From Gymnopilus junonius (Eukaryota; Basidiomycota; Agaricomycetes; Agaricales; Galerinaceae), in assembly GCA_015501075.1 (NCBI GenBank), contig JADNYJ010000227.1:1-56816 (forward strand): a stretch of DNA of 56,816 nt, written 5' to 3'. The notes under the pieces are model-generated. The model was not told the DNA's origin. It did not search any database and saw nothing but the letters and a program-made list of their open reading frames with translations. The translations under genes and the position numbers were made by a program. Below are positions 34,589 to 45,109 of the stretch, in pieces. The stretch's first letter is position 1. Each line of letters starts with the position of its first letter.

Positions 34589-35822
34589 AATGGATACCAG
34601 ATACAATGCCAAAAAAGCAGGCAAGGACATACAGCCCTATAAAGCAGGGGATGCACTGGAGCACATTGCAATGGAGCAAATCCATAACCCACATGCAATG
34701 ATGAATTTGTCCAAGTTGGTAAAAGTGAGTACCAGTCAAAAAGGTCTTTGCAAACATTAATGCACCCCAAAGGACGAAAACTGGACCACCAAATACGATG
34801 TTACCTACTGTGGTACTCCTGCAGTTTGGCGCATCCTTGAGTGCACAGTAGAGACAGATAGTGGATCAGCTGCATGTGAAGCCATTCTGACTATCCAGGG
34901 TGTCATTGCAAAGAAAGACCTGCTGCCCTTTGAGGAAAAGATAAGGTGAGTAGAAACCCATTAACAAGACCAGAAACTTATACCTGACAGCCCAAACAGC
35001 AGCCATATACAGTACCTGAGGCAAAGTCTGATGCTCATCGGACTGCAGCAGCCAACATTTTTGAGGGCAATTGACAATATACTTGAAATCCATGCTCTCC
35101 TCAGCCGTTCAGTGGGACACAGCAATGTCGAGCACTGTGGAATGATAGGCAGCTTCGAAGGCCAGCCTTCGATTGAGATGTCCAATCGATACTTCACTCC
35201 CAAGAGGCAGGCAGGGTTGGTGAGGGACATACAATTCACTGAAGATGTCGATCTGAAAGGATATCTTGAAGGCGCAAAGGGGTGAAGCTTCACACATATT
35301 GAGGACAATGTTGTATCCTATTACAAGTTGATAACAGACAAGTTTGGGGAAAAAAAGTCAGTAAACACTCTGAGCTATACTGCGCCTCACATACTGACAT
35401 CTGCTGGCAGATTCGTCCCAACCAAACCCATCTGAATTCAGATTGGCGACATCGTGGAAGTGCAAGTTTCCTTCATACTCATTCCGCTCAAAGAGAAAAA
35501 GTTCAAATCTGCAATGATACTGCAAAGCTTGTCCATCATGGATGGTAGCTATACCCAGGTGAGTCAGCGATACGATACCTGCTCAACATGAGGGATACTC
35601 AGAGAAGTTGACACTTAGCAAGCCATCAGAGCCCGTCTGCAGCTGAGCCAAGCAAGGTACTCCACACAAGCCAAGCCAGCTCCCACCCTGAAGCGTCGAG
35701 TTGGGTATGTGGAAGAAGAGCTAGGGATGACAAAAGCAAAGCTCAGTAGGATGGAGGTCAAGGACAGAGAGGGTGGGGATTTTGGAGGTTTCGGTGGGAA
35801 CACACTTGCCAGTCTTGATTGA
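34589..35822 (+). pseudogene. protein of an unnamed Agaricomycete family, with nonsense codons
   Basis: Exons: MDTRYNAKKAGKDIQPYK (from 34589), KDENWTTKYDVTYCGTPAVW and ILTIQGVIAKKDLLPFEEK (34770-34945), ILEIHALLSRSVGHSN to EGAKG (35060-35282), and SFTHIEDNVVSYYKLITDKFG to GDIVEVQVSFILIPLK (35286-35560). The last exon (35619-35822) carries a coiled-coil-like RRVGYVEEELGMTKAKLSRM and a Gly-rich end. TGA at 35283-35285 and 35433-35435 break the frame, both restorable to Arg by CGA. The GDIVEVQVSF block is what I recall as conserved among unnamed mushroom proteins found in many copies. No function is known to me. Confidence 0.5.
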
Positions 35823-35860
35823 TTAGTTAGCGATATATACACACATGGTGATTTATATAC

Positions 35861-36013
35861 ACTCTCATGACATTGATAAAAATAAAAAAGTCTATGCTGT
35901 ACAGCGAAGTGCCATCGATTGCCTAGTTCATAGCCTGAGGCTATGAACTAGGCAATCGATGGCACTTCGCTGTACAGCATAGACTTTTTTATTTTTATCA
36001 ATGTCATGAGAGT
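35861..36013. repeat. perfect 153-bp palindrome (75-bp arms, 3-base loop)
   Basis: The left arm 35861-35935 and right arm 35939-36013 are exact reverse complements, separated only by tga. The arms start actctcatgacattgataa and end tagttcatagcc at the centre. The match stops at the first base outside each arm (c at 35860, t at 36014). No target-site duplication is visible. The transcript or single strand would fold into one uninterrupted hairpin. Confidence 0.97.
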
Positions 36014-36032
36014 TGAGGCCACGTGACAAGTA

Positions 36033-36855
36033 CTATATCCAGCCCGGTAATGGGTCAGCCCAGCACCTTTTCGCAGATTGCTTTCCACTGAGTAAAGATA
36101 TTCACTTAGTTTTTTGACCAATATGTGACCACAGAGGTGAGGGATGCTTCTACGAGGTTTAAAAAAAATTAGGAATGCTCTGTCTTGGGTAGTGAATATT
36201 TTGCAGAGGAGAGTCCCAAATTGACCCGAAACCTGGGAAACGGGTCACATGGGTTACATTACCAATTATCATTTGATCAGACCTAAATGGGATATATTTA
36301 GCGCAATGCGTAGAGTGAAGCAAATTGGTGACGGTCGTTCATGCTCAGTTCTTACTCTAAAAATATGAAAAAAATCGTAGTAGATACTTTGAAAATAGGA
36401 GATATTATATGCTAGCCTTGATCTTTGTAAAGTGGGTAATGAGGGATTAATTCTCTCAACAATGTAGCTGAAAATCCCTCTTTTTGGCATCTGACCCACA
36501 TGATTGTCATGGTGCTCACACAATATCTGCTCCATTTCCTCCAAAACAAATTGTACAATCGTACTTCTCCATACTGGAGGAAATTTCAGGCAGGTTTATA
36601 CGGCCCCCAGTGCTTTCAGTCTTCCGCCAAGGCTACATTTGTGTCAATTTTTGGGTCAGAATTTAGGACCAAGAAAAAATATCGGCCATTTTGAGTGGAA
36701 AAAATGCAATTTTTTTGGGAAAACTCATGTAATCTATATACTACTACATTTTTACTATTAAGCTCAAAAAACCGCTTGTAAAAATTCTCAGAATTGGTCA
36801 AGCAAATCGCTTTTGACCCGTTACCCAGTGTGACCCGTTACCGGGCTGGATACAG
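36033..36855. mobile_element. 823-bp nonautonomous TIR element flanked by TA (Tc1/mariner-like MITE)
   Basis: The left end CTATATCCAGCCCGGTAATG and the reverse complement of the right end CTGTATCCAGCCCGGTAACG form terminal inverted repeats of at least 25 bp that continue into GGGTCA. Both ends are flanked by TA (36031-36032 and 36856-36857), the target duplication expected of Tc1/mariner-type insertion. There is no transposase. The right end repeats gacccgttacc twice. Internal sequence is AT-rich with no credible gene. Confidence 0.8.
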
Positions 36856-37035
36856 TAGCACAAACAAATAGCAACAGCAACCTCGACATGTCGAGGATGT
36901 CACGATCACTACCACACGTGACAGATATAAATAAATTGACATCACGTCGGAGAAAGAAACTAGTTCGGACGTTGCCGGCGCGAATAGCGTTACACGATGG
37001 CGCTGCAAAAGAACGACTCCTATAAATAGGACTCG
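36856..37035. other. spacer between MITE and copia fragment
   Basis: CpG-containing sequence with a possible TATA-like tataaatagg at 37021-37030. No gene seen. Confidence 0.35.
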
Positions 37036-37319
37036 TAATTTGGCTCAGGGGTCTTCTATCCGCAATCGGATTTCAGCCTACTTCTTCCACCCTTCTTTTA
37101 TGTGACAACAATGCCGCTATCATTTTATCCGAGGATCCATCCCTCCATCAACGCGTCAAGCATATCGACATTAAATATCATTTCCTCCGAGAGCGCATCA
37201 ATATGGGAGAAATCTCACTGAAATACATCAACACGAACGACAACTTGGCGGATATATTCACCAAGGCTCTCGAGCATCGACGCTTCGCACGCCTACGAGA
37301 TCTCTTAGGTCTCAAGTGA
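37036..37319 (+). mobile_element. Ty1/copia polyprotein, C-terminal RNase H fragment
   Basis: The frame reads IWLRGLLSAIGF, then LCDNNAAIILSEDPSLHQR, VKHIDIKYHFLRERI and LADIFTKALEHRRF to a stop at 37317-37319. This is the end of the copia RNase H domain; DNNAAI and HIDIKYHF-ADIFTKAL are its hallmark motifs. Everything upstream (gag, protease, integrase, reverse transcriptase) is missing and the frame is lost just before 37036. Unlike the elements to the left, it shows normal CpG and no nonsense codons, so it is probably younger or lies outside the decay zone. Confidence 0.9.
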
Positions 37320-37363
37320 TCCCTCATGAGGAGGAGCAATTTTTGGCTTACGGTGAGGAGGAG

Positions 37364-37720
37364 TGTTGGAAGGTATTTTTACACCGTCCACCAAAAATAG
37401 ATGGGCATCTTGGCCAGGACTGAAGGGCCAACGTTTTGGCCCGTGGCGTTCTATACATTGTTCACATCCTTCCTTTTATTTCTCTCGTCTCCATGTTTTG
37501 TGCGGACTAAGGGCCTTGGCCCTAGTAGATACATATATAAGACCTATGTAGGAGTAGGAACACCTCAGTCGATTATATCCCGACTGAGGTGAGCCACTCG
37601 TTCTTCTTTACATTTTTCCTTTTTACTCACGTACCTTAGTATATTTGTATTCTAGGTACGATCACTAATATGAGTCGATTATATCCCGACTGAGTATATT
37701 TGTATTCTAGCTTGACTACA
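37364..37720 (+). repeat. copia 3' LTR
   Basis: It starts TGTTGGAAGG directly after a purine tract (gaggaggag, 37355-37363), as a 3' LTR should. It contains a TATA-like catatataag at about 37529-37538, and a direct repeat of gtcgattatatcccgactga near 37570 and 37675. The right end is placed at cttgactaca (37720) because it ends in CA, but I could not confirm it against another LTR. Confidence 0.65.
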
Positions 37721-37896
37721 CTTATCTATGGGCTTAGATTTCAACACACTCTCTCTCTTGACCACGTTCAATTTTCTTTCTTTCTTTCTCTCACTCTTTT
37801 TTTTCTTGATTCCGACATTTCGCGTTGTCTGTATGGAATTCTCTCTCAGCTGCTCTTTGAATCTTACTTGCTTTCACAGCTTAGCAAGTCCAACCA

Positions 37897-38712
37897 TGTC
37901 CGACGTTAATGAAGACCGTTTTATGCAGACTCCTCCACAAAGTCCAGTTCAGTGCTCTTCACCGCATGAATCATCCAGCCCAGAAGGTTTTGGGGGTGCC
38001 CCACAGGAGTCCTCTTGGTCCTCAGCATGGACCTCACCTGAAATATTCAGCCCTCTGCCTGCCAGGTCAAGCGAACCGCCAATCCCAGATCTGCACATTA
38101 CAGCCTTGAGGACCACGAATCATCTTCGCGCAGCCGAATCAAAACCGAGGTGCAGATTTTTATGATTATTCTATTCTGAAATAATGAAGCTGCCTTCAGA
38201 TTGGACGGTCATTGGGATACACCGATTCCAAGAAGGGAAGTACCTATCCTCAGCTCGGCATCTTAACCCTTTGTGAAAGAGTTGTTGCTATTCGAAACAA
38301 GAAGGCCCCAAATGTCAAGGTGTCTCTGCAGTTAGTTGGCCGACTAGCAATCTTGGTATGTCTCAAAGTCTTCTTCCAAACTTTGCTTTACTTAACTTTG
38401 GGCAGAGAGAAAGGTACGCGACTCTGAAAAGGAAGGGAAACCTTGGACGGGATTACTGGACCGAGGTTGACAACAGGCTTGCTGAAATTCGTGAAAAGAA
38501 GGGTGGTGACGAAGTCAGGATTTCCGGGTATGCACCTCATCAGTCTGCTTCTTTGTTTCAACGTTGACTTTGCTCGATGCAGAGTGATCAGCAATTACTT
38601 GAAAGATGATTAAAAAGTTTATGGCAAGGCTGAATCCCTGGAGAAGCTTCTCGCCGATGCCGTGAAAATCGACCAAGTTCTTGACAGCAACGAGGCCGAT
38701 GAACGAGAATGA
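37897..38712 (+). CDS. hypothetical protein, four exons, possible premature stop
   Basis: It begins MSDVNEDRFMQTPPQSPVQ (37897), with a Ser/Pro-rich first exon to about 38152. Splicing a GTGCAG...TGAAG intron gives IGRSLGYTDSKKGSTYPQ and RVVAIRNKKAPNVKVSL. After introns with donors GTATGTC (about 38356) and GTATGC (about 38529) it continues GRDYWTEVDNRLAEIREKKG and VISNYLKDD. TAA at 38611-38613 ends it there, but a further 32 open codons (KVYGKAESLEKLLADAVKID...) to 38712 look like its natural end, so the TAA may be a nonsense mutation. It lies about 180 bp downstream of the copia LTR. I do not recognise the family. Confidence 0.55.
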
Positions 38713-38929
38713 AGCTGTCAATTGCTCGACTGCTGCCTGTCACTGTCCGACTCACCGTCTATTATGCTTTCATGCTTGTTATGATCTCATTTAATTCTCC
38801 CTCATGATCAATAATGTCTACAGTCCTTTCTAATTCATGTATATATCTTAATTACCTGGCACACAGGCCTGTAAATAGCCGTATTTGCAACTAAATATCA
38901 TATCATTGCTCTCTGTCATCTAATTTGAA
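38713..38929. other. 3' spacer
   Basis: AT-rich; probably the 3' UTR of the preceding gene. Nothing else is seen. Confidence 0.4.
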
Positions 38930-39230
38930 GATTAATTGAGGCAAAAAGCCGCAGGCAAAAGAAATATAGTTTTGACAGGGGCTCGGAAGGATATCATGAT
39001 AGATATTTGAAAAACATCTCGAGCAATATTTGGCGATGTCGCCGGGACATATCGAGGCAACTGGGATATCAACGGATGTCGCTGGTGGAAATATCTGGCC
39101 AGTGAGGTACGAAATGGTGTCGTACGAGTTATGTCTCGATATGACGAGATATCGCAGTGATGTCCCACGATGTCGAGTCCACATTTGATGACATCAATAT
39201 TTTTGTACGCTGACAACATCTTCCCGAAAA
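38930..39230. repeat. region dense in degenerate gatatc/gatgtcg-type motifs
   Basis: Short words such as gatatc, gatgtcg, acatcg and atatcg recur on both strands at irregular spacing (for example near 38990, 39033, 39065, 39075, 39135, 39160). This looks like a decayed simple repeat or a palindromic small element. No gene is supported here. Confidence 0.5.
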
Positions 39231-39473
39231 GAGCGTGTAGGGTTGTTCACCACCCAATTCAGAATGATAGTCTAGTCTTACTGAGTTGCGTATTGTGCAG
39301 TGGCTCGGGTCCGTCATCATGAAAGACTGCGAGAGCTCGTCAACATAAAGGACTGGCCAGCGCTTTATAGTAAGCCACCCGGGCCGGCCTTCCACACATT
39401 GGTTGCAATGACGTCATTATAGTTGCTATACTTAAGGCTAAACTAATGGGAAGACTTTTAGACTCAAAACGTA

Positions 39474-39917
39474 ATGCCTCACTCCCGAGAACAACTTTTA
39501 AAGTCTGCCCAAAATTTTTGCAGCGCCTTTTCTGAGAAAAGGAGCGTTGAAGAGATACTTTCACACTTCTCCGTGACACATGAAGTGTCTGCAATAGAAT
39601 ATGGTGCCCAAACTCTTGCACCCTTCCTAGGACGCCAATTTCTTGGGATATCCGGTGTTAAACAATATTTTGATGTCATTGGATCTCTTCTCTCTTACGA
39701 GAATGTCTCATTCTCTGAATACATGGTCGATGCCGTGTCACTCAAGGTCTCGGTGAAAGGAAGAGGAAGGTTTACATGGCTGAGTACCAGTCAATCGTGG
39801 GACGAAACCTTCACCTACACGTTGGATTTCGATGACGAGCTGAAGCTAGTTCGGTATCAGGTTTGGGCGGATTCTGGGTCAGCGTACCTTGCGAAACTTG
39901 GGAAATTAGCAGAGTAA
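39474..39917 (+). CDS. NTF2/SnoaL-like fold protein, 147 aa
   Basis: Single-exon frame with ATG at 39474. Its layout is that of a small NTF2-like (SnoaL-type) domain: an N-terminal helix pair with FCSAFSEKRSVEEILSHFS, a middle segment FLGRQFLGISGVKQYFDVIG, and alternating strands VSLKVSVKGRGRFTWLST, FTYTLDFDDELKLVRYQVW, finishing YLAKLGKLAE. Length and strand order fit the family. Such small proteins are common and mostly uncharacterised in mushrooms; a ligand or enzymatic role cannot be read from the sequence. No intron or lesion is seen. Confidence 0.75.
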   Translation: MPHSREQLLKSAQNFCSAFSEKRSVEEILSHFSVTHEVSAIEYGAQTLAPFLGRQFLGISGVKQYFDVIGSLLSYENVSFSEYMVDAVSLKVSVKGRGRFTWLSTSQSWDETFTYTLDFDDELKLVRYQVWADSGSAYLAKLGKLAE

Positions 39918-40144
39918 CTGGCGACTCCCAAGTTGAAGCAAGTCAAGAGCGAGTCGACAATTCCAAGTTGTAAAATTTATATTATTAGTTTGTCATTGTC
40001 TATCTTCCGAGCAAGCTCGACGCCCTTGGTTTCTGAATTGCTCATCACGGTGTTAAGTAAACGAGAGCGTGGCTTTAAACGCGAACAGTCACATTCGTAA
40101 CACTATAGGTGGGTTGTCACGCCACTTGTCCTCCAGCTTTCAAG

Positions 40145-43100
40145 ATGCCATTGGGCACGGAACCGTCAATCATTGCAGACTCAACCGTGTCTTCGTCCCC
40201 GCAGTCTATTGCCGACGCGTCGATGCAGGTCAAGCGCGCCGCCAGGACCTACGGTCGCCGCCGAAAGGAATCACAGCCTCAGGACCCTGATATACAGTCC
40301 CAAGCAGAGGAACCTCCTTCCTCGCGTAATAGCGTCCATAACACCGCCCCTCCAGGTCTGCGCGGTGAAGGTGAAGTGCCTCCCACATTACGGAGGCATC
40401 GTCGTACGAGTTCTGTTTCCGACGAACATAACGAAGGTGAAGATTCGGCTACAGAGATGACCCACTTCGAGTTTAGCTGGAGAAAGAAAATGAAAGCTAT
40501 AGATGATCAGGGAGACGACGATGCCCGGATGTCTGCATCGGTTCTGGCAGTCGATGTGACTCAATCAGCCTCCTTTGGACAACCAATTCTACTACAGGAG
40601 TCGTCGAACTGCTCAACGTCAGGTGGAATGTCTTCTTTGCCCTTGATATCGCACGACGTGTTCGACTCTAGTTCCCTCTTCGATGGACCAGATTCGCAAG
40701 GGGATATTCCTCCCCACTCTGAATTCTCTCTTTCATCACCTCCACCAACTAGTGCACCACATGCACGCACTCGCCGTGCTCGAATTGTTCATGAATTTGA
40801 GCCCGAACACGAGACTTTCAACAATTCTTCGCCTTCATCTCCATTGAGTAAAAGTATCTTTAGTCCGATGAAGTCGGGATCCTCCTCAACTCAGCCCACT
40901 TCTGAGGATGAGCTGTCAATGATAATACTCAAGAAACCGAACTCGACGGGAAAGCAGAAGGCTAATGCTGCTTCACGTCTAAGCGTCCCGTCGCTCACGT
41001 TCACTTCAGAATCTACCGTCGAAAAGGGCGATAATCAACCCGTCAAAAACAAGAAGAAAAAGTTCAGGGTAAGTGCTCAAGTTAATTATTTCTCAGTTAA
41101 TGAACTCTTAGTACAGCCTCCTACAAAAAAAGAGAAAGCGGAGTTGGTCAAGGAAAGAAGTCGTTTCGCTGCCGAAACAACTGTTTCTATTCCCAGAGCT
41201 GAAGACAGAAAATGGACCAAGGATTTTTTCTTCGCGAAAATGTATGTGCCTATCACGCGACGATTCCAAGGCCTATATGATAACCACGTTTTTATGTAGT
41301 TTTGAAAACCAACCTTTGCTCCAGGTTCAGGAACCCCCCAAGCCGACAACTACCTTTCCTACGTCGGATCCAATCGGCTCTTTTTCGTCGCCACTCAGGA
41401 AGCTTGAACTGCCGAGCTCCGAACCCGAGAGCAAACCTTCTAGTTCGAAGGTATTGCGAGAGACACCCCTGGATAATAGTTTGCGTGACGCCCATGATTC
41501 TGGCGAAGACTCTGACCTGCCAGAAATCGGCGAAGTCCTGACGAAGGATCTTAAAAAAAAAGGTTTACTTGAAATGAAAAAGCGCGCCCTTGAACAGCAG
41601 AAAAGAACAATTTCCGAAGACGAAGACGATGATCTTGAAATAATGGACACAAACCCAATGGCTGCATTAAAAGAGGAGGAAGAGCATCGCCGTTCAGCAA
41701 GGAAGCGTCCTTCCGAAGGTCGTAAACGACAATTGCATCTTGCCAAAGTCAATCCTGCGAAACAAACTGCGAAGGGAGTATCTGCGATATCACCACGCCG
41801 CAAAATGCATGGTGACATATCCTCCATTATTTCCCGCCATGCGGCAGAGGACGGAATGGACCAGAAAGAACTCAATTTACTCTTAGCGGCTGAGGCTCAG
41901 AAGCGAGCTCTGGATACAACGAAAAGGAAGGAAGAAGAATGGAAACGACACGGAGGACGAATTCGCTCAAATCCAGGTGCCCAGAGTGATGGATTGGCAG
42001 TTGTATTGAAATCAGTGGCTGAGAAGGCCCTGGAAGCTTCGGAGGGGACGAGAAAAGGCGAAGAGAACGAGGATGACACAAGCGACGAAGATTGGAAACC
42101 TAAGTTGCGTGGCTCAGCCACACCAGAGCACGTAAACGACGAGGAAGACAAGGATGGGGAAAATGGTGATGAGTCACCTAGTGACGAAGATATAGTAATG
42201 GATGATGGCCTGGAAGATCAGATCGACTCAAGCATCCGTGGCCAAAGACGGAGAGTAGTCGCGTCAGACTCGGAAAGCGATGAGGAGAATGATGAAAACA
42301 CGCCTGCGCCAAGGAAGACATTGCTTAGCCGCTCAACCTCTAGGGAGCTGCAAACGGAGGAAGAAGAGGACAAAGAAAATAATACCCAACTGATGTACGA
42401 CCGCAGCGAAGACAAGGAGAACACTGCCGTCGTACGCCATCGGCCGATGGCCATTGCTTCGCACTTGGGCTTTGAAAGTGATATTTTCAGCCCACCATTA
42501 TCGCCTAACATCGTGGGACATAGCTTGAGGACGAGGAATCGCGATGCGGAACCCAGCGACCAGAGCAGCGGGGGAGCCCGTCAGCCGTTCAAAGAATTGA
42601 CACCCGAAGATAGTTCACTTCCAAGCCTGATTCAGCCATCCAGTCTTACCCAGACATTTGCGGAAAAGCTTCAACACGCGTCTCCAAGGCCCAGCACTCT
42701 GAACCATACTCCAACCCTTGAGTCCTCCCTGAACGCTGCTGCGAGTAGCTCGAAAAGCTTTACTAGTATTCCTCGTCCATTGGAAGAAGAAAGTGACGTA
42801 TTTGGGTCCCCAAGTCGGTTGGCCACAAGTTTTTCTGACTTATTTGAATCCACGACGCAAAACCAAGGATCACCCACTAGGCCGAACAAAATGGTACGTG
42901 AGGTCCTTTTTCGGATTGTTTCCACTTTTCACCGAGACCACGTCTGCGAAGGTTGACGACTTGAAAACGCTGAAGCGTACAGATACTCTAGAGCTTACGC
43001 AGGATGTTTCCGCGATTCTTCAGCCTGCTTTCGAGGCTAAGGAAGTTTTACTCCGAAAAGCCGATTTTATATTCGAAAAGGAGCAAGCATTGGTCCTGGA

Positions 43101-44838
43101 GACTGCAGCGACAAGACAACCATTGAGTAGAATGCCCACGCTATACGTCAATGATCATGGGTGAGCTTTGATTCACCTGAAACCTCTCAAAGAAATATTG
43201 ATAGGGGTTTCACGTAATAGGTTCTTAACCCAGACAAGACCCTCTGGCGGCAGCCCGGAGGTGTATGTACCATCTCCTTCACAAATCCATCGCAACAGGC
43301 GCCAGCTAGAACCTCTGACATCCCCTTCTGTGAATCAATCTGGCCTCCGTGCACCACTGCGCACTCTTTCCATTTCCTCTCCTTTCCCACTTGATTCACC
43401 TGAAGTACAGCATCGTCGCCTTAGAAAACGCGGCGCTACACCGCCAGTGACGAATGTCCGTGATTCTCCAAGCCCTGACACACCTCCAAGAAGACTTAAT
43501 GCATTCGACATTCTTGGGAAAGCGCGCAAGACTAAAATACACGACGAGCTCAGGGAACGTCCTGACCTGGCCGAGTTTTTCGAAAATGAGGCCGCAGAGT
43601 CTGATGAAGAAGATGCATTTGGTTTTGTCAAGCTGAAGTCCAATGATGATGATGAGGACGGTGAAGATCTGGACCGAAATCTTGAAGAGTTGGTGGACGA
43701 TGCCGAAATGGACAAGAAAGTTCTTGCGGAAGAGCTCATTCAGGAAAAATACAGGTTTGTTCTCGCGCTATGTTTGCTTGCGAGTAATGATAATTCTAAT
43801 GCCTAATTTATGACAGAGAGCAATTGGAGGTCCAAGATCAGGAAGATGAGAAATTCCATCAGGGCCTCATACACGGTGAACAAAGGAATAAACGGAGGCG
43901 TGGCGTTGGGATTGATGGGAGCGATGACGAGAGCGATGATGATGAGAACGCTAAGGCGCGTCGTGCAATGAAGAAAGCCCGGGCTGATATTGAAAACCTA
44001 GGTATGTGGATATTCATTTTAATGACAGCCAAAAACCGACACTGTTTGCGAAACGAAACTTAGAAGCGGACGAGTCTACACGAGCATTTGCGGAGTCATA
44101 CAATCAAACTCTGAAAGACGACGATGACGAATTCAGTTACCTCAGACAGGAGTTGCAACCTGGGGATATGTTGATAGACAAGATGCCGGTGGACGAAGAT
44201 GATGAAGATCGGGATGACGAGGATGACCGCGAAGAATTGGAAGAGACAGTAACTTTCGATGAAATCAGAGAGTCGCTTCGGCGAAGAAGGGAAGAAGGGG
44301 TATGTCTTTCACCATGGACCTCTTCACGGTTCGACTACTTACGCTTGGTGTAGGTTGAGGAAGTCGAAATAGATCCCACAGACGTCTCATGGATTGACCA
44401 AGAGAATGAAGAAGACATACCCGCGTGAAAACCGTCAATGCTAAGCAAACTCGACATCGACCTCAGGATCCTGAACAATTTGAAATAGCTGGCATGGTGA
44501 GTATACTTTTGCATAGGCCATTTCAGAATCTAATACAGTCCTCTAAGGGCGCTGCCTTCCGCAAATCTGCCAACAAGATGAGCCATTTAAGCAAAAAATG
44601 GTATGCACAAGAAAACAAGATGCGCAACGCCGGGATGTCCCGGTCAGTGGGTGGATCGGCTATAACGGGGCACGCGAAAGCGAAGTCAAGAACAGGAACT
44701 GCAGGGTCTCTCGGGAAAGGCTCCTTGGCTACAAAATCAACTTCTGCGTCAACATCGTCGACATCCACGAACAAACTATCTAAGGCGGCCCCGAGTATGC
44801 TCTCTATTATTTCAGACAAGAGTCGACATTTCGCCTGA
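40145..44838 (+). CDS. MRC1: MRC1/claspin replication-checkpoint mediator (apparent 1-base frameshift)
   Basis: Mrc1/claspin travels with the replication fork and links the ATR kinase to the checkpoint effector kinase. My model has nine exons: 40145-41068, 41117-41241, 41300-42893, 42937-43160, 43221-43754, 43817-44001, 44064-44299, 44354-44496 and 44539-44838, about 1,420 codons. The protein is mostly disordered and acidic with many SQ/TQ and SP sites. The family domain is at 43540-44290: ELRERPDLAEFFENEAAESD, DGEDLDRNLEELVDDAEMDK, then the KKARADIENL region. DVSWIDQ and a basic tail SVGGSAITGHAKAK also fit. Exon lengths sum to 4,265 nt, not a multiple of three: the frame breaks between EEDIP and VKTVNAKQ at about 44420, where one missing C would explain it. 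It could be a sequence error or a real lesion. Confidence 0.85.
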
Positions 44839-45109
44839 ATTATTTATTCTAATCTTTGCTCTTTGGGAATGTAATATAGTACATGTAATTGGATAAGGGT
44901 TCGTAACTGACGTGCCAATATGTCCACGACGCTTAGCAAATAACCTGGCTGCACGAGAGCGACAAACAGGGAGTGTCGAAAACGAAGACAAAGCAACAAA
45001 TAAGTGGTACAGATCCATAAGAAATCAAAATATGGGGGTATAGTAAGTAGTAGCACAAGAACCGGGGAGGGTAGGGAAGGACGGTGGGAAAGCCGAGCCG
45101 ACGCGCGTG

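Noticed and set aside
37021..37030. tataaatagg as a promoter TATA box
   Set aside because: It lies immediately before the copia fragment with no gene starting nearby; it may be a chance AT-rich word.
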